Source: Fabrea salina
Taxonomy: Eukaryota; Ciliophora; Heterotrichea; Heterotrichida; Fabreidae
Direction of reading: 5' to 3'
DNA: 64,000 nt
Assembly (NCBI GenBank): GCA_022984795.1
Contig: JALIHJ010000022.1
Coordinates: 124,001 to 188,000, forward strand
Shown here: in pieces, positions 1 through 9,231 of the stretch
Layout of the letters: the number at the start of each line of letters is the position of its first letter
Numbering within the stretch: position 1 is the first letter of the stretch
Program-made: the position numbers and the translations under genes
Notes under the pieces: model-generated
Told to the model about the DNA's origin: nothing
Databases searched by the model: none
Seen by the model: only the letters and a program-made list of their open reading frames with translations

Positions 1-1734
1 TCTAAGGCTTTCTTCTTCTATTTGGTTTTTGAGTTTTAAAGAGTTTCTTTGGCTTTGTTCAAGTTCTTGGTACATACTTCTTTTAGCAACTTCTAGTTCT
101 TTGTATTCTTCCTTTAAAGAACTTATTCTGTTACTTAAGCTTTCAATTTTGTCGTTAGCAAAGTCGAGTTCGCTTTGCAAAGTTCTTTTTTGGGACAAAG
201 TATCGTTTTTTTCTGAGTCAAGTGCACTGAGTTTTTGTTTTAGTTTTTCAATTTCAGTTGAGTGTTCTTGTTTGAGTTCAGTAATCTTAGTGTAAAGTTC
301 AGTAGAGTGCTTTTCTTCAATTTCTCTGATTTCTCTGAGGTGGGTGCTTTTTAGTTTAGAAGTTTCGTCCTGCAGAATAGACTCGTGTTTGGACTTTTTA
401 ATGTAGTCTCTTTCGATCTCTTGCACTTTTTTATCAAGGGTCTTTTTTAGGTTTTCGTCCTGGAATTTTTGCTTAGTAAGTTGTGTGCTGGTTTCTTCTT
501 GGAACTCTTTTATTTTGTCGTCTAAGAGTTGTTGGTAGTGTCTTTGGAGTTCTGTTATTTGGATTTGGTGTTTGTGCTGCATTTCACTGACTTGGGCACT
601 GTGGTACTTTTCTAGGTCTTGGCAACGCTTTTCCCACTCGTCTCTTACTTTTTTAAGGTCTTGCTGGACAGTTTGGAGCGAGTTTTCGTACTTAGTTTTT
701 GTGTTTTCAAGTACAGCTTTGGCTTCTTCAAGTTCTTCTTCGTAGTTAGTAATTTGTTTTTTTTGGTCTATTATTTTCTTTTTGAGTCTGTGGGACTTTT
801 CTTTGTACTTTTGGTTGGCGTCTTTTAGGATTTCTTGGGTGCTGTGCTGTTCTTTTTCAAACACTTCTTTTAGTTGCTTTTCCATAGTAGAGTACTTCAT
901 AAACGACTCACTTTTTTCGTGGTCCAGAACTTCTAAACTTTCTTTCAAAGACTTTATTTGGTCTTTGGTTTCTGAGAGTTCTTGTTCTAAAAGTTGACAC
1001 TTGTAGGAACTCTCTTCTAGCTGTTTTTGGGTTGTTTCTTTGGCTTTTTGGAGTTCTTTGCACTGGTCTTTAAGTCCAGTAACTTCTGTCTGGAGTTTTT
1101 GGGACTTTTCTTTAGTAAGGTTGTTGTCGTGCTGGAGCATTTCTAATTCTGTGGACTTTTGCCAGAGGTTCCTTTCTGCAACACTTAAGTCTTGTTTGAG
1201 TTTTTCAACTTGTTCAATGGTGTCTCTAAAGTACTCTTGGTCTTCTTCTATTGACTTAGTTTTGTTTTGGACTTCTTTAGTGAGCCCGCTAATTCTAATT
1301 TTTAATTCGGAGTTTTCTTTTTCCAAGCTGTAAAGGGCTTGTTTGTCTTCTTCTAGGACTTGTTTGTTTTGGACCAAAGTACTTCTGGCACTTTGGAGTT
1401 CGTACTCAGACTTTTTCAGAGTGCCTTTAGTTTCTGAAAGTTCGTTTATGAGTCTTTCGATGGTTTCTTCTCGTTCCATAGCTAAGTTGTCTTCTGCTAT
1501 TTCTTTCATTCTTTGAGAAATAAACACATTGCTTGCTGGGTCTGCCCTCATTGTTTCGATTACTTCGTCTTTGCGGATGTCTTGGTAGATCACTCTGACT
1601 TTATCAGTGATTGCTTCCAAACGTTCTTCGTACTTTTCTTTGGCTACTTTTAAGCGAGTTTCTAAGTCTTTTTCGTTAAGTATTTTCATTGACACATTAG
1701 ACTCTTCGTGATCTTCTTTTTTGCCAAAGTGCAT
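1..1734 (-). CDS. Long coiled-coil protein (C-terminus beyond window)
   Basis: The minus strand is open from an ATG at 1734 to the window edge: 578 codons, no stop reached. After about 80 N-terminal residues (MHFGKKEDHEESNVSMKIL...) the protein is almost all heptad-patterned, rich in E, K, Q, L and S, with very few prolines. I recognise no catalytic or globular domain. Such proteins are usually cytoskeletal, basal-body or centrosomal scaffolds, but that is inference from composition only. The start is the first ATG after a TATAA stretch, 17 bp from the divergent start at 1752. The dense plus-strand open frames over this region are shadows of it. Confidence 0.8.
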   Translation of the reverse strand, partial: MHFGKKEDHEESNVSMKILNEKDLETRLKVAKEKYEERLEAITDKVRVIYQDIRKDEVIETMRADPASNVFISQRMKEIAEDNLAMEREETIERLINELSETKGTLKKSEYELQSARSTLVQNKQVLEEDKQALYSLEKENSELKIRISGLTKEVQNKTKSIEEDQEYFRDTIEQVEKLKQDLSVAERNLWQKSTELEMLQHDNNLTKEKSQKLQTEVTGLKDQCKELQKAKETTQKQLEESSYKCQLLEQELSETKDQIKSLKESLEVLDHEKSESFMKYSTMEKQLKEVFEKEQHSTQEILKDANQKYKEKSHRLKKKIIDQKKQITNYEEELEEAKAVLENTKTKYENSLQTVQQDLKKVRDEWEKRCQDLEKYHSAQVSEMQHKHQIQITELQRHYQQLLDDKIKEFQEETSTQLTKQKFQDENLKKTLDKKVQEIERDYIKKSKHESILQDETSKLKSTHLREIREIEEKHSTELYTKITELKQEHSTEIEKLKQKLSALDSEKNDTLSQKRTLQSELDFANDKIESLSNRISSLKEEYKELEVAKRSMYQELEQSQRNSLKLKNQIEEESLR

Positions 1735-1751
1735 TTATAACTGAGCAAACT

Positions 1752-2744
1752 ATGGATGAAAAACTAAAAAGAGCACTGGGAAGTGTAGTGGGGGCTTTTA
1801 TAGGTGACGCACTGGGATCCTACATAGAGTTCATTAACCCTGCTCGCATAAACGAAAGCATCATGCAAACAACACTTAGTATGCCTGGAGGGGGAACTTT
1901 CAATACTTCTCCTGGGCAAGTCACTGATGACTCTGAATTGGCAATGTGCATTTTAAGGGGACTAACTGAGAACCCAGGAGTTTTTGACTTAGAAAGCATT
2001 GCTAGGTATTACAAATTGTGGATCGAAACTGGGCCTTTTGACGTAGGAATGACTGTAGGCAGGGCTTTAAATGCTTTAGGAACAGCTAAGAACGCTATTG
2101 AAACTTCAGAGTCTCTTAACAAAATGTCTTGCAGTAACGGAAGTTTAATGCGGTGCACTCCACTTGCTGTGTTTTGCAGAAACTTAAGTGAAGAAAACCT
2201 TATTAAAGCAGTTACTCTGGACTGCAGCATTACACACTCCAGCTTGTTAGTTAAGCAAGCGGAGGTATGCTATGTAGCTGCTATAGTTCACCTTATAAAC
2301 AATCCTGGAGACTCAGAGGGCGCTTACGATGTCGCCAGAACAATTGCATTCACAAAAGGCTGCAGGCAACTTCAGAATTGGTTCGATGATATTGAAAACT
2401 CAGCTCCTATGGCTGGAACTCCCCAGGCAGGCTTTGTTAAAATAGCTTTTGACCATTCATTCAGACACTTAAAGAAAAGCTCTAGTTTTGAAACTGCTAT
2501 GCACGAAACTTTAAGACTAGGAGGAGACACTGACACCAACGCTTGCATAGTAGGAGGCATGATTGGGGCCTTAGTTGGAGTGGACAACTTGAGAAATGAC
2601 TGGAAAGAAAAAGTTTTGAACTTTGAAGGAAAAGGCACTCGTTTGCAAAGACCAGACTTTTTGAACCAAAAAGAAGTTGAAGACCAAGTTATACAGCTTT
2701 TTAACTCAGCTCCACAGGAACTTAACATTCGTTTAGAAAATTAG
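1752..2744 (+). CDS. ADP-ribosylglycohydrolase (ARH/DraG family)
   Basis: This 330-residue enzyme should remove ADP-ribose from proteins or small molecules using a two-magnesium centre. The fold signature is clear: an N-terminal GAFIGDALG loop (about residues 14-22), the metal-binding TDDSEL at 58-63, a THSS segment mid-protein, and the second metal site GGDTDTN near residue 257 followed by GGMIGALVG. These acidic motifs are intact, so activity is expected; the substrate (arginine, serine or O-acetyl-ADP-ribose) cannot be read from sequence. Length is normal for the family. It ends with TAG, 9 bp before the next start. Confidence 0.9.
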   Translation: MDEKLKRALGSVVGAFIGDALGSYIEFINPARINESIMQTTLSMPGGGTFNTSPGQVTDDSELAMCILRGLTENPGVFDLESIARYYKLWIETGPFDVGMTVGRALNALGTAKNAIETSESLNKMSCSNGSLMRCTPLAVFCRNLSEENLIKAVTLDCSITHSSLLVKQAEVCYVAAIVHLINNPGDSEGAYDVARTIAFTKGCRQLQNWFDDIENSAPMAGTPQAGFVKIAFDHSFRHLKKSSSFETAMHETLRLGGDTDTNACIVGGMIGALVGVDNLRNDWKEKVLNFEGKGTRLQRPDFLNQKEVEDQVIQLFNSAPQELNIRLEN

Positions 2745-2753
2745 TTATAATAA

Positions 2754-4949
2754 ATGGATTTTTCGTTTACGCTCGACTACGCAAAGTCAGAACTTCCAGT
2801 AAAAAGGCAGGCAACTTCAGGAGTCTACAACTTACTTCAGCACAGAAAAACCGAAAATGCGTTCATCAATATGAACCCTAATTTTCTGGTATTCAATGAC
2901 TCTTCTTTGGAAAAAAAGTACATAAATAATCTTTTTTGTGACAAGCAAACACACTCCGAACTCTCAGAAGACTTCAAAAGTAACCTGCTTATGTTTTATG
3001 TGTTCATGACTGGGTATGTTCTAGTTATGGCAGTAACTACTTTAATATTGTATTCAGAAAACAACTACCCTGAAACCAGTTTTGCAGTCCAAATGTCAGG
3101 GTTTGGAGCAATCCTTGTATTTTTGTATGGAATACTTTTGCTCTTAAAGGCCTCTAAGTTAGGAGCTTTCCAGTGCAAAAGGTTGTTTGTAATTTTTGGG
3201 CTGTTTTTTAGTGCCTTTTTGATAATAAGTGAGAGAAGAATTTTAGCTGGAATCACTGGTGAAGAAGAATTGAGCTTCCAAAACAACATGCTCGTTTTAG
3301 TTAGTTTCGTAGTGATGTTCCGTTACTTGCTGTTCGACAGCTTCTTAGAAACAGGAATTATTTCGGTCTTTTCAATTCTTAGCTACTTCGGGTGCTTTTT
3401 AGCATTTTCAAACGACTCCTTGAAAGGCCACTTAACTGAGGTTCTTTGCATAACTATCTTTTTAGTTTTGACTCTAGTTGACGCACATAAAGCAGACTAC
3501 AGGACGAGGCAGTTATTTTGGCGCAAAGAGAAGGAAGAACAGCTTATGAATGCAGTTGGCTATAGCAACAACCCCCCTGAAAGAAGCAGCTCCAAGTTTA
3601 ACACTGACATTGAGTCAATATTACAAATGTGCAACAGTGTGAAGCAAGAAGTTAAAAAAGCTGCCTCTGTGATAATGTTCAAAGAAGTAAAGCAAAATCT
3701 CAAAAGGGTGCAAATGGACATTGAAAAGATCAAAAGGAAGTTAGCTTTTGGAAACTTCAGTGGCAAAGTACACCTGGACGAAGACTTAGATGAACAAGAC
3801 AAAGAATTCATTACTGAAAACTTTTTAGCAATAGAAGTAAACAGAAGAAAAACAGAATTCAAAAGAAGGGCTTCTATGAATGATATTGGACAAAGAAACC
3901 CAACTTTTCCTTCTATGAAGATAGGAGCTAATGAAATCTCTAGTGTTCTGCCTAGTTTGACTAAAAACTGGAATTTTGACATTTGGTTTGTTAATCAAGT
4001 AACAGGAAAGTCTCTTTCTGTAGTTGGCAATTTTTTGTTTGCTAACTGGAACCTTGTTGAAGCAATCAATACTGACCTAGAAACTCTGGAAAACTTCTTA
4101 AGTACTTTAGAAAGTGAATACCCCGCAAATCCTTACCACAACGCTTGTCATGCAGCAGACGTAACTCACTCTATGCTTTACTTCTTGGTAAAGGGAAACA
4201 TAATTGGTGATATCAACGTTTTAGAAACCTCCAGTGCCATAGTAGCAGCGCTGGGTCACGACGTAGGGCATCCTGCTCTAAACAACAGGTTCTTAGTGAA
4301 CACCAGAGACGAACTAGCAATTATCTACAACGACTCAAGTGTACTTGAAAACATGCACTGCTCCAAAATCTTCCAAATTATGAAGAGCCACAACTGCAAT
4401 ATCTTTGCAAAGCTTTCTGAAGAAGACTGGATTAAGGCAAGAAGTATAGTAGTCCAAATGATCCTTGACACTGATATGTCTCGTCATTTCGACATTTTAT
4501 CCAAGTTCCGTGCACGCGCAACCACAACAAAGAACTTCTCTATTGAAGACTCTGAAGACAAAGCTATGATTCTTAGTATGAGCTTGAAATGTGGGGACTT
4601 AGGCCACGCTGCCAAAAGCAAATTGCTGCACGAAAAGTGGTCTGGACTGATTTGTGAAGAGTTCTTCAGACAAGGAGACATTGAAAAGGAAAAAGGACTG
4701 CCCGTTTCTACTTACTGCGACCGAGAAACAACCAATATAGCTAAAAGCCAACACGGGTTTTTGAAAAATGTGTGTCTTCCCCTATACGAAGTATGGTGCA
4801 CCTTCCTGAGAAGTGAACAGATCACCAAGAACTGTCTGGAACAACTCAAACGGAACCAAGAGTTTTGGGAGTCTAAAGGAATCCACAGAAACTTCACAAT
4901 AAGGCCAGCTCCTACAAAGCAACTCAAAAAGATATTCACTAACTCATAA
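2754..4949 (+). CDS. Six-TM class I cyclic nucleotide phosphodiesterase
   Basis: The 731-residue protein hydrolyses cAMP and/or cGMP. About six hydrophobic helices lie between residues 75 and 245, so it is an integral membrane enzyme. A charged linker with coiled-coil character follows, then a class I PDE catalytic domain from about 410 to 715: the YHNACHAADV signature near 460, the metal ligands of HDVGHPALNN near 502, and CGDLGHAAK near 615. All histidines and aspartates of the metal pocket appear present. Membrane PDEs with an N-terminal TM bundle are common in ciliates and apicomplexans. Nucleotide preference is not decidable here. The start follows ATAATAA directly. Confidence 0.9.
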   Translation: MDFSFTLDYAKSELPVKRQATSGVYNLLQHRKTENAFINMNPNFLVFNDSSLEKKYINNLFCDKQTHSELSEDFKSNLLMFYVFMTGYVLVMAVTTLILYSENNYPETSFAVQMSGFGAILVFLYGILLLLKASKLGAFQCKRLFVIFGLFFSAFLIISERRILAGITGEEELSFQNNMLVLVSFVVMFRYLLFDSFLETGIISVFSILSYFGCFLAFSNDSLKGHLTEVLCITIFLVLTLVDAHKADYRTRQLFWRKEKEEQLMNAVGYSNNPPERSSSKFNTDIESILQMCNSVKQEVKKAASVIMFKEVKQNLKRVQMDIEKIKRKLAFGNFSGKVHLDEDLDEQDKEFITENFLAIEVNRRKTEFKRRASMNDIGQRNPTFPSMKIGANEISSVLPSLTKNWNFDIWFVNQVTGKSLSVVGNFLFANWNLVEAINTDLETLENFLSTLESEYPANPYHNACHAADVTHSMLYFLVKGNIIGDINVLETSSAIVAALGHDVGHPALNNRFLVNTRDELAIIYNDSSVLENMHCSKIFQIMKSHNCNIFAKLSEEDWIKARSIVVQMILDTDMSRHFDILSKFRARATTTKNFSIEDSEDKAMILSMSLKCGDLGHAAKSKLLHEKWSGLICEEFFRQGDIEKEKGLPVSTYCDRETTNIAKSQHGFLKNVCLPLYEVWCTFLRSEQITKNCLEQLKRNQEFWESKGIHRNFTIRPAPTKQLKKIFTNS

Positions 4950-4954
4950 TAAAT

Positions 4955-5647
4955 ATGTCAAGGGAAGAATTGGTTTATCAATCCAAACTGGCTGAGCACG
5001 CAGAACGCTACAAGGACATGATCAATCACTTAAAGACCCTCATCGACGATGCTAATGGAGAATTGAACGAAGAAGAGCGGACTTTACTAAGTGTGGCTTA
5101 CAAACAAGCTGTGGGCGAATGCAGAACTGCATGGCGCACAATTTCTTATTACCAAGAGAAGCAAAAAGCGAAAAACCCCCAGTTCTCCGAGTTAATTGAC
5201 GACTACAAGGCCAAAATTCGCAGGGACTTGGACTCGCTTTGCGGAGAAATAATCGACTTGATAGATCATAAGTTACTTGACAAAGCAAGCAACGCTGAAG
5301 AAAAGGTTTTTTACCTAAAGATGAAAGGAGACTACTATAGGTATAGATCCGAAGCAGGTGAAGAAGAACCTGTTCAGAACGGACTTGAAGCTTATAACCA
5401 GGCCATTGAAGAGGCCAAAACCCTACCCGTCAACCATCCCGTCAAACTAGGACTTGCTTTGAACTTTTCAGTGTTCCACTACGAAGTAATGAGTGACACA
5501 AGTAAGGCTTGTGAACTCGCAAGGTCCACTTTTGACGAAGCCATTCCCACTATTGAAGAGTTAGATGAAAAAGCCTACAAGGAAGCCTCAAGTATTTTGA
5601 GCTTAATCAAAGACAACCTTACTCTATGGACTAACGAAGAATCTTAA
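4955..5647 (+). CDS. 14-3-3 protein
   Basis: This 230-residue protein is a 14-3-3 phosphoserine/phosphothreonine-binding adaptor acting as a dimer in the cytoplasm. Diagnostic segments are present: ERYKDM near the N-terminus, the basic groove residues around KMKGDYYRYRSE, LALNFSVFHYE and a C-terminal DNLTLW helix. The acidic disordered tail is very short (NEES). It starts 5 bp after the upstream phosphodiesterase stop and ends 4 bp from the convergent MORN gene. Confidence 0.97.
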   Translation: MSREELVYQSKLAEHAERYKDMINHLKTLIDDANGELNEEERTLLSVAYKQAVGECRTAWRTISYYQEKQKAKNPQFSELIDDYKAKIRRDLDSLCGEIIDLIDHKLLDKASNAEEKVFYLKMKGDYYRYRSEAGEEEPVQNGLEAYNQAIEEAKTLPVNHPVKLGLALNFSVFHYEVMSDTSKACELARSTFDEAIPTIEELDEKAYKEASSILSLIKDNLTLWTNEES

Positions 5648-5651
5648 CTAA

Positions 5652-6605
5652 TCACTTATCTACCATGGAGTTGTTTCTGAACTTGCAAAACTTAGTTTCT
5701 GAGTTTGTGAAAGTAACTAATCCCCAACCGTGCATTTTGTCTTCTTTCCAAGTTCCTTTGTAAGAAGACCCTTCTTTCCAAGTCATAAGTCCTTTCCCGT
5801 CCCTTAAGTCACTTTTAAACTGTCCTTTGTACTGGTCTCCAGACACCCAAGTAAAGCAACCCCTTCCTTCTTTTAAGTTATTGCTGAACTCCCCTATGTA
5901 AAAGTGGCCTTCACTCATCCAGAGTCTCCCCTTTCCCTGCTTTTTGCCTTCTTCGAAGTAACCCTTGTACAAAGTTCCGTCTTTGTACTTGTAGTGTCCA
6001 TAACCGTGAGGTTTCCCTTGTTTGAATTCTCCTCTGTATTCATCTCCTGATGAGTAAAACTCCACTCCTACTCCTTGCTTTACAAACTCCACCCAGTCTC
6101 CTTCGTACCAACTTCCGTTGCTCGAAACGTACTTTCCCCAGCCTTCAGGCATTGAGTTTCTCCAGTACCCTGTGTAAGAGTCTCCAGATGAGCTTTTCCA
6201 AATGCCTTTTCCTTGCCTTTTCCCGCTTTCCCATTCTCCTTGGTACGTTTCTCCTTCTTTCCAAATATACACTCCCAGTCCTTGGGCTTTTCCTTTATAG
6301 AAGTGTCCTTTGTAAGTCCCTTTTTTTGGGTTGTACTCAATCCCCATTCCTTCCCTTAAGTCATTTTTCCACTCTCCATGGTAGTTCCTTCCAGAGTGGT
6401 ATGTAAGTTTGCCTAGCCCATGCCTCCTTCCGTTGAGAACTTCTCCTTCATAAATGCTGTCTTTGAAATGCGAAACTGACTTGCACACTGAGTCCAGAAA
6501 ATTATTTAAGTGGCGGTTTTGAATTTCTTGTTCTATGTTTTCGAAGTCAGGAAACTCAAGCTTAGAAACATCAGGTTTCTGTGTTTCTTCATTTTCTTTG
6601 CCCAT
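5652..6605 (-). CDS. MORN-repeat protein
   Basis: The 317-residue protein consists of a 50-residue N-terminal region followed by roughly ten MORN repeats (YxGxWKxGxxxGxG pattern) from about residue 55 to the end. MORN proteins bind membranes, form rigid rods, and in ciliates often sit in the cortex or cilium. No kinase or other catalytic domain is attached. It ends with TGA, one of only three genes here that do. Reading that TGA as tryptophan would extend the frame seven codons into the 14-3-3 gene, which supports TGA being a stop. Confidence 0.92.
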   Translation of the reverse strand: MGKENEETQKPDVSKLEFPDFENIEQEIQNRHLNNFLDSVCKSVSHFKDSIYEGEVLNGRRHGLGKLTYHSGRNYHGEWKNDLREGMGIEYNPKKGTYKGHFYKGKAQGLGVYIWKEGETYQGEWESGKRQGKGIWKSSSGDSYTGYWRNSMPEGWGKYVSSNGSWYEGDWVEFVKQGVGVEFYSSGDEYRGEFKQGKPHGYGHYKYKDGTLYKGYFEEGKKQGKGRLWMSEGHFYIGEFSNNLKEGRGCFTWVSGDQYKGQFKSDLRDGKGLMTWKEGSSYKGTWKEDKMHGWGLVTFTNSETKFCKFRNNSMVDK

Positions 6606-6624
6606 TTATCAAGTTAAAGTTACT

Positions 6625-7128
6625 TTACTGATTTTCAGCTGTTCCTAAATAACTCATGCAGTTCGTGCAGAAGTGCTTGGACTCAAAGCACCGAGTTAAA
6701 AAGAAAGGAATACAGCACATACAACATGGAAGGAGAATGCAAGCCCAGCAGTACCCGCTGCCTTTAAGTCCTGAAGTAGTTTTAGTAGTCATTTTTTGGT
6801 CGCAATTGGGGCAAGTCCATTCAATCGGTAAAAAGGTAAGAGGGGGGTTTTTCTTTTCTTTTTTTTCAGAATCACGGACTTCGTTGGAGTTTTCTTGAAT
6901 TATAGGTGGTTGTGCATAACTCTGTGGTTGGTAGACTTGTGGCTGTTGGTACGGTTGAGGATTGACAGGAACCTGAGGGTAGGCTGGGGGCTGGGTATAA
7001 GCTGGGGGTTGTTGGTAAGGAGCAGGCTGTTGGTAAACAGGAGGTTGTTGGTAAGTAGGAGGTTGTTGGTAAGCAGGAGGCTGTTGGTAAACAGGAGGCT
7101 GACTGTAGGGAGGCGGCTGATTATACAT
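6625..7128 (-). CDS. Proline/glutamine-rich LITAF-domain protein
   Basis: The 167-residue protein starts with a low-complexity region of YQQPPxYQQPP units (residues 1-75) containing many PPxY-like motifs, which in other organisms bind WW domains of NEDD4 ligases. A C-terminal LITAF-like zinc ribbon follows: WTCPNCDQKM, a hydrophobic Cys-rich hairpin (LLPCCMCCIPFF), then HFCTNCMSYLG. LITAF proteins sit on the cytosolic face of endosomal and lysosomal membranes. Domain order (PY motifs then LITAF) matches the animal family, so an endosomal sorting role is a reasonable inference. Confidence 0.85.
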   Translation of the reverse strand: MYNQPPPYSQPPVYQQPPAYQQPPTYQQPPVYQQPAPYQQPPAYTQPPAYPQVPVNPQPYQQPQVYQPQSYAQPPIIQENSNEVRDSEKKEKKNPPLTFLPIEWTCPNCDQKMTTKTTSGLKGSGYCWACILLPCCMCCIPFFLTRCFESKHFCTNCMSYLGTAENQ

Positions 7129-7137
7129 TTATTAAAC

Positions 7138-7743
7138 TTAAAACTGTCTTAAAAATGGATGTTGAGTTGGCCTAGAAACTAAAATACTAGGAGTTGGTGG
7201 AATTTCGAAGTTTAAGTTTTGCATAAGAGTGTCTTGTTGGATCTGGACTTGCGCTTTAGCTTTAGCTGAGTTGTAAACATTGTTTTCGTCAGTCCAGGGC
7301 TTGTTGTTATAAAATATTTCTGAATTGCCCTTAGGAAGTAAGTACTCCAGCGGGTTTGTGTAAGTGAACAGTTCAGACTTTTGAGTTCGGCAATTGGGAT
7401 CATTTGAATACAAGCAGTCTTCCAATGCAAGGTTAGTTTCTAAAAGCTTTTTAGTGATGTTTTCAGGCTTAATAGGAGGCTTTGCTAAGTTTGCTATAAA
7501 ACTACTTAGTTTTTCTAGGCAGTCTATAGCTAAGTAGGGGTTAGAGGATATTGTAGATAGCACAACCAAAGTAACATTGCCCTGCTGCACAGAATTAACT
7601 CTGAAGGAATCTATAATAGGAAATATCTTTGGTGCTTTGCTTAGTTGTTGACACAGGTGCTGCGCTTGTCCTGCAGGTAAGGAGTGCCTGTGCTGCATAG
7701 CTAAGCACTTGTTTTGTGAAAAGACTCCTCCCAACTCTACCAT
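7138..7743 (-). CDS. Longin-like protein resembling adaptor-complex mu N-terminus
   Basis: The 201-residue protein opens with GGVFSQNK-type strand, then VTLVVLSTISSNPYLAIDCLEKL and an ENITKKLLETNLALEDCL helix, an arrangement that resembles the longin (mu N-terminal) domain of AP/COPI/TSET medium chains. The mu homology domain that normally follows is absent; instead there is a 60-residue unstructured tail. It may be a stand-alone small chain or a divergent TSET/AP component. The assignment rests on pattern resemblance and is uncertain. Its start codon lies 5 bp from the divergent GPAA1 start. Confidence 0.5.
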   Translation of the reverse strand: MVELGGVFSQNKCLAMQHRHSLPAGQAQHLCQQLSKAPKIFPIIDSFRVNSVQQGNVTLVVLSTISSNPYLAIDCLEKLSSFIANLAKPPIKPENITKKLLETNLALEDCLYSNDPNCRTQKSELFTYTNPLEYLLPKGNSEIFYNNKPWTDENNVYNSAKAKAQVQIQQDTLMQNLNFEIPPTPSILVSRPTQHPFLRQF

Positions 7744-7748
7744 TTATA
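7744..7748. promoter_or_regulatory. 5-bp divergent intergenic spacer
   Basis: Only TTATA separates the two start codons (CAT-TTATA-ATG). Whatever drives both genes must overlap coding DNA or consist of this AT core. Confidence 0.6.
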
Positions 7749-9230
7749 ATGCTTAGGTATAAAGTTTACGAAGTTGTCACGCACCCTAAGTTTCCTAGCT
7801 ACTCCTACAAAGTTTCTTTGGTAGGGTTTTTTGTGGCCCTTTACTTATGGATGAACCCTCAGTATGTAGCTGAAAGAGCCTTTGTTTCAGAGAATGCACT
7901 TACAGCACAAACTCAGTCTCACAGAGTTCTAGGAAGCGACATAGGAGAGCAAGTGCAAAGTATGGAGTACTTTCAGCTAACTGAATTTGAAGGAACAGGC
8001 GTTTACACAGACTTAGTACGTGCAAGTCGCTCTAGTGGAGAGGACTGTGTGGCTTTTTTGTTTCCTTATTCAAACAAAACCCTTACTCTTACACTAGCTT
8101 CAGATTTCAAAAAGTACTTGGAAAAAGACCACAGTTGGTTAGGAACTAACGTTCTTTTCATATTCTACAACTCTTCAGAGCCCTACTCAAGGGGTTTCAG
8201 AAACTGGCTAGATTCCTACTTTCGGGAACCCAGGGAGTATTTTGGACTTATAAGACTTGCTATTCAGCTTGATCTCAACGACCAGTTTGAGTACTTAACT
8301 CTTGACCCTAGCGGACTAAACTCTGTTCAAACAGACATTGACATGCTAGTTTCAATGCTAAAGTTGTTCCAAAAAACAAAGCTGCCTCTTAAGTATCCCT
8401 ACGTGCCTGAACAGTTTAAAAAAGCTTCGAAGTCTTTTCAGCACTCTTTAGCAAGCTGGAAGAACTTAGTGTTTCCAAACGTTGACTCTCCACATGCCTA
8501 CTTACTTGAAAAAGGAATCCTGTCAGTTTCAGTGAAGTCAATAGGAAGCCAAAAGAACTTGCTTGAAAGTAGACTAGAGTTACTTAAGTTGCTTGAGCTC
8601 TCAGCTAGGACTTTCACTGCACTGGACGAACAACTTCACGCTGGGTACTACTTTTACTACTTTTCAGAACCTTGGCAAATGGTTCCTTTGGGCAAGTACT
8701 CCTACTTGATAGCTGGTTTAATACTGCCTTTAGTTTTGCAAGCAATTATGATGTTGCGCAACAAATGGTTTGACAAAGAAGCAATGATTCTAACAGTTCT
8801 TCCCTTTGTTGTGTCTGAGTCATTCAACTTATTTACTAGCAAAGAGTGCGGAAATGAACCCCCCAAACTTGTTTGGTTGTTGTTTACACTTTCGCCTTTT
8901 CTTTACAAAACCTTTGTTAAAGAAATAGACTGGGAAGTTTACAAAGCCTACTCTAACTTTGCAATGGCTTTAGAGTTGTTTACAGCAAGTCTGCACATTC
9001 TTCCTTTGGCTTTGTTGTTTAGTCCCTTGGTGCTAATTAAGTTGTTTTTAGGGAAAATAAACAACTACAAACTAAAAGGAGCCGTTTCACCTTTACTAGC
9101 TGTGGTGTTTGGAGTGCTTCCAGTCCAATTGGCATGGAATACAGAAGTATGTTCTGGACACAGGGTTTTTTCGGAGGGTTCTAGACTGCTTATTTCAAGT
9201 TTCTGGCAATTAGGGTTTTTAATAGTTTAA
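7749..9230 (+). CDS. GPAA1: GPI transamidase subunit GAA1/GPAA1
   Basis: This 493-residue membrane protein matches GAA1, the subunit of the ER GPI transamidase that helps attach preassembled GPI anchors to proteins. It has one TM near residues 20-40, the family segment FVSENALTAQTQS, a long luminal peptidase-like domain (residues 50-320) and a C-terminal bundle of about six TM helices. The luminal domain in this family is M28-peptidase-like without being a protease. Start chosen at ATG 7749, the first ATG past the divergent gene; an earlier GTG in frame would overlap that gene. Confidence 0.88.
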   Translation: MLRYKVYEVVTHPKFPSYSYKVSLVGFFVALYLWMNPQYVAERAFVSENALTAQTQSHRVLGSDIGEQVQSMEYFQLTEFEGTGVYTDLVRASRSSGEDCVAFLFPYSNKTLTLTLASDFKKYLEKDHSWLGTNVLFIFYNSSEPYSRGFRNWLDSYFREPREYFGLIRLAIQLDLNDQFEYLTLDPSGLNSVQTDIDMLVSMLKLFQKTKLPLKYPYVPEQFKKASKSFQHSLASWKNLVFPNVDSPHAYLLEKGILSVSVKSIGSQKNLLESRLELLKLLELSARTFTALDEQLHAGYYFYYFSEPWQMVPLGKYSYLIAGLILPLVLQAIMMLRNKWFDKEAMILTVLPFVVSESFNLFTSKECGNEPPKLVWLLFTLSPFLYKTFVKEIDWEVYKAYSNFAMALELFTASLHILPLALLFSPLVLIKLFLGKINNYKLKGAVSPLLAVVFGVLPVQLAWNTEVCSGHRVFSEGSRLLISSFWQLGFLIV

Positions 9231-9231
9231 T

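Noticed and set aside
29-1333. Series of plus-strand open frames at the left edge
   Set aside because: They are antisense to one continuous 578-codon minus-strand coiled-coil frame and are F/S/L-rich, typical of shadows.
5652-5654. TGA read as tryptophan (Blepharisma-type code)
   Set aside because: It would extend the MORN protein into the neighbouring gene; CFAP20 and SECISBP2-like also end at TGA, and no conserved gene has internal TGA.
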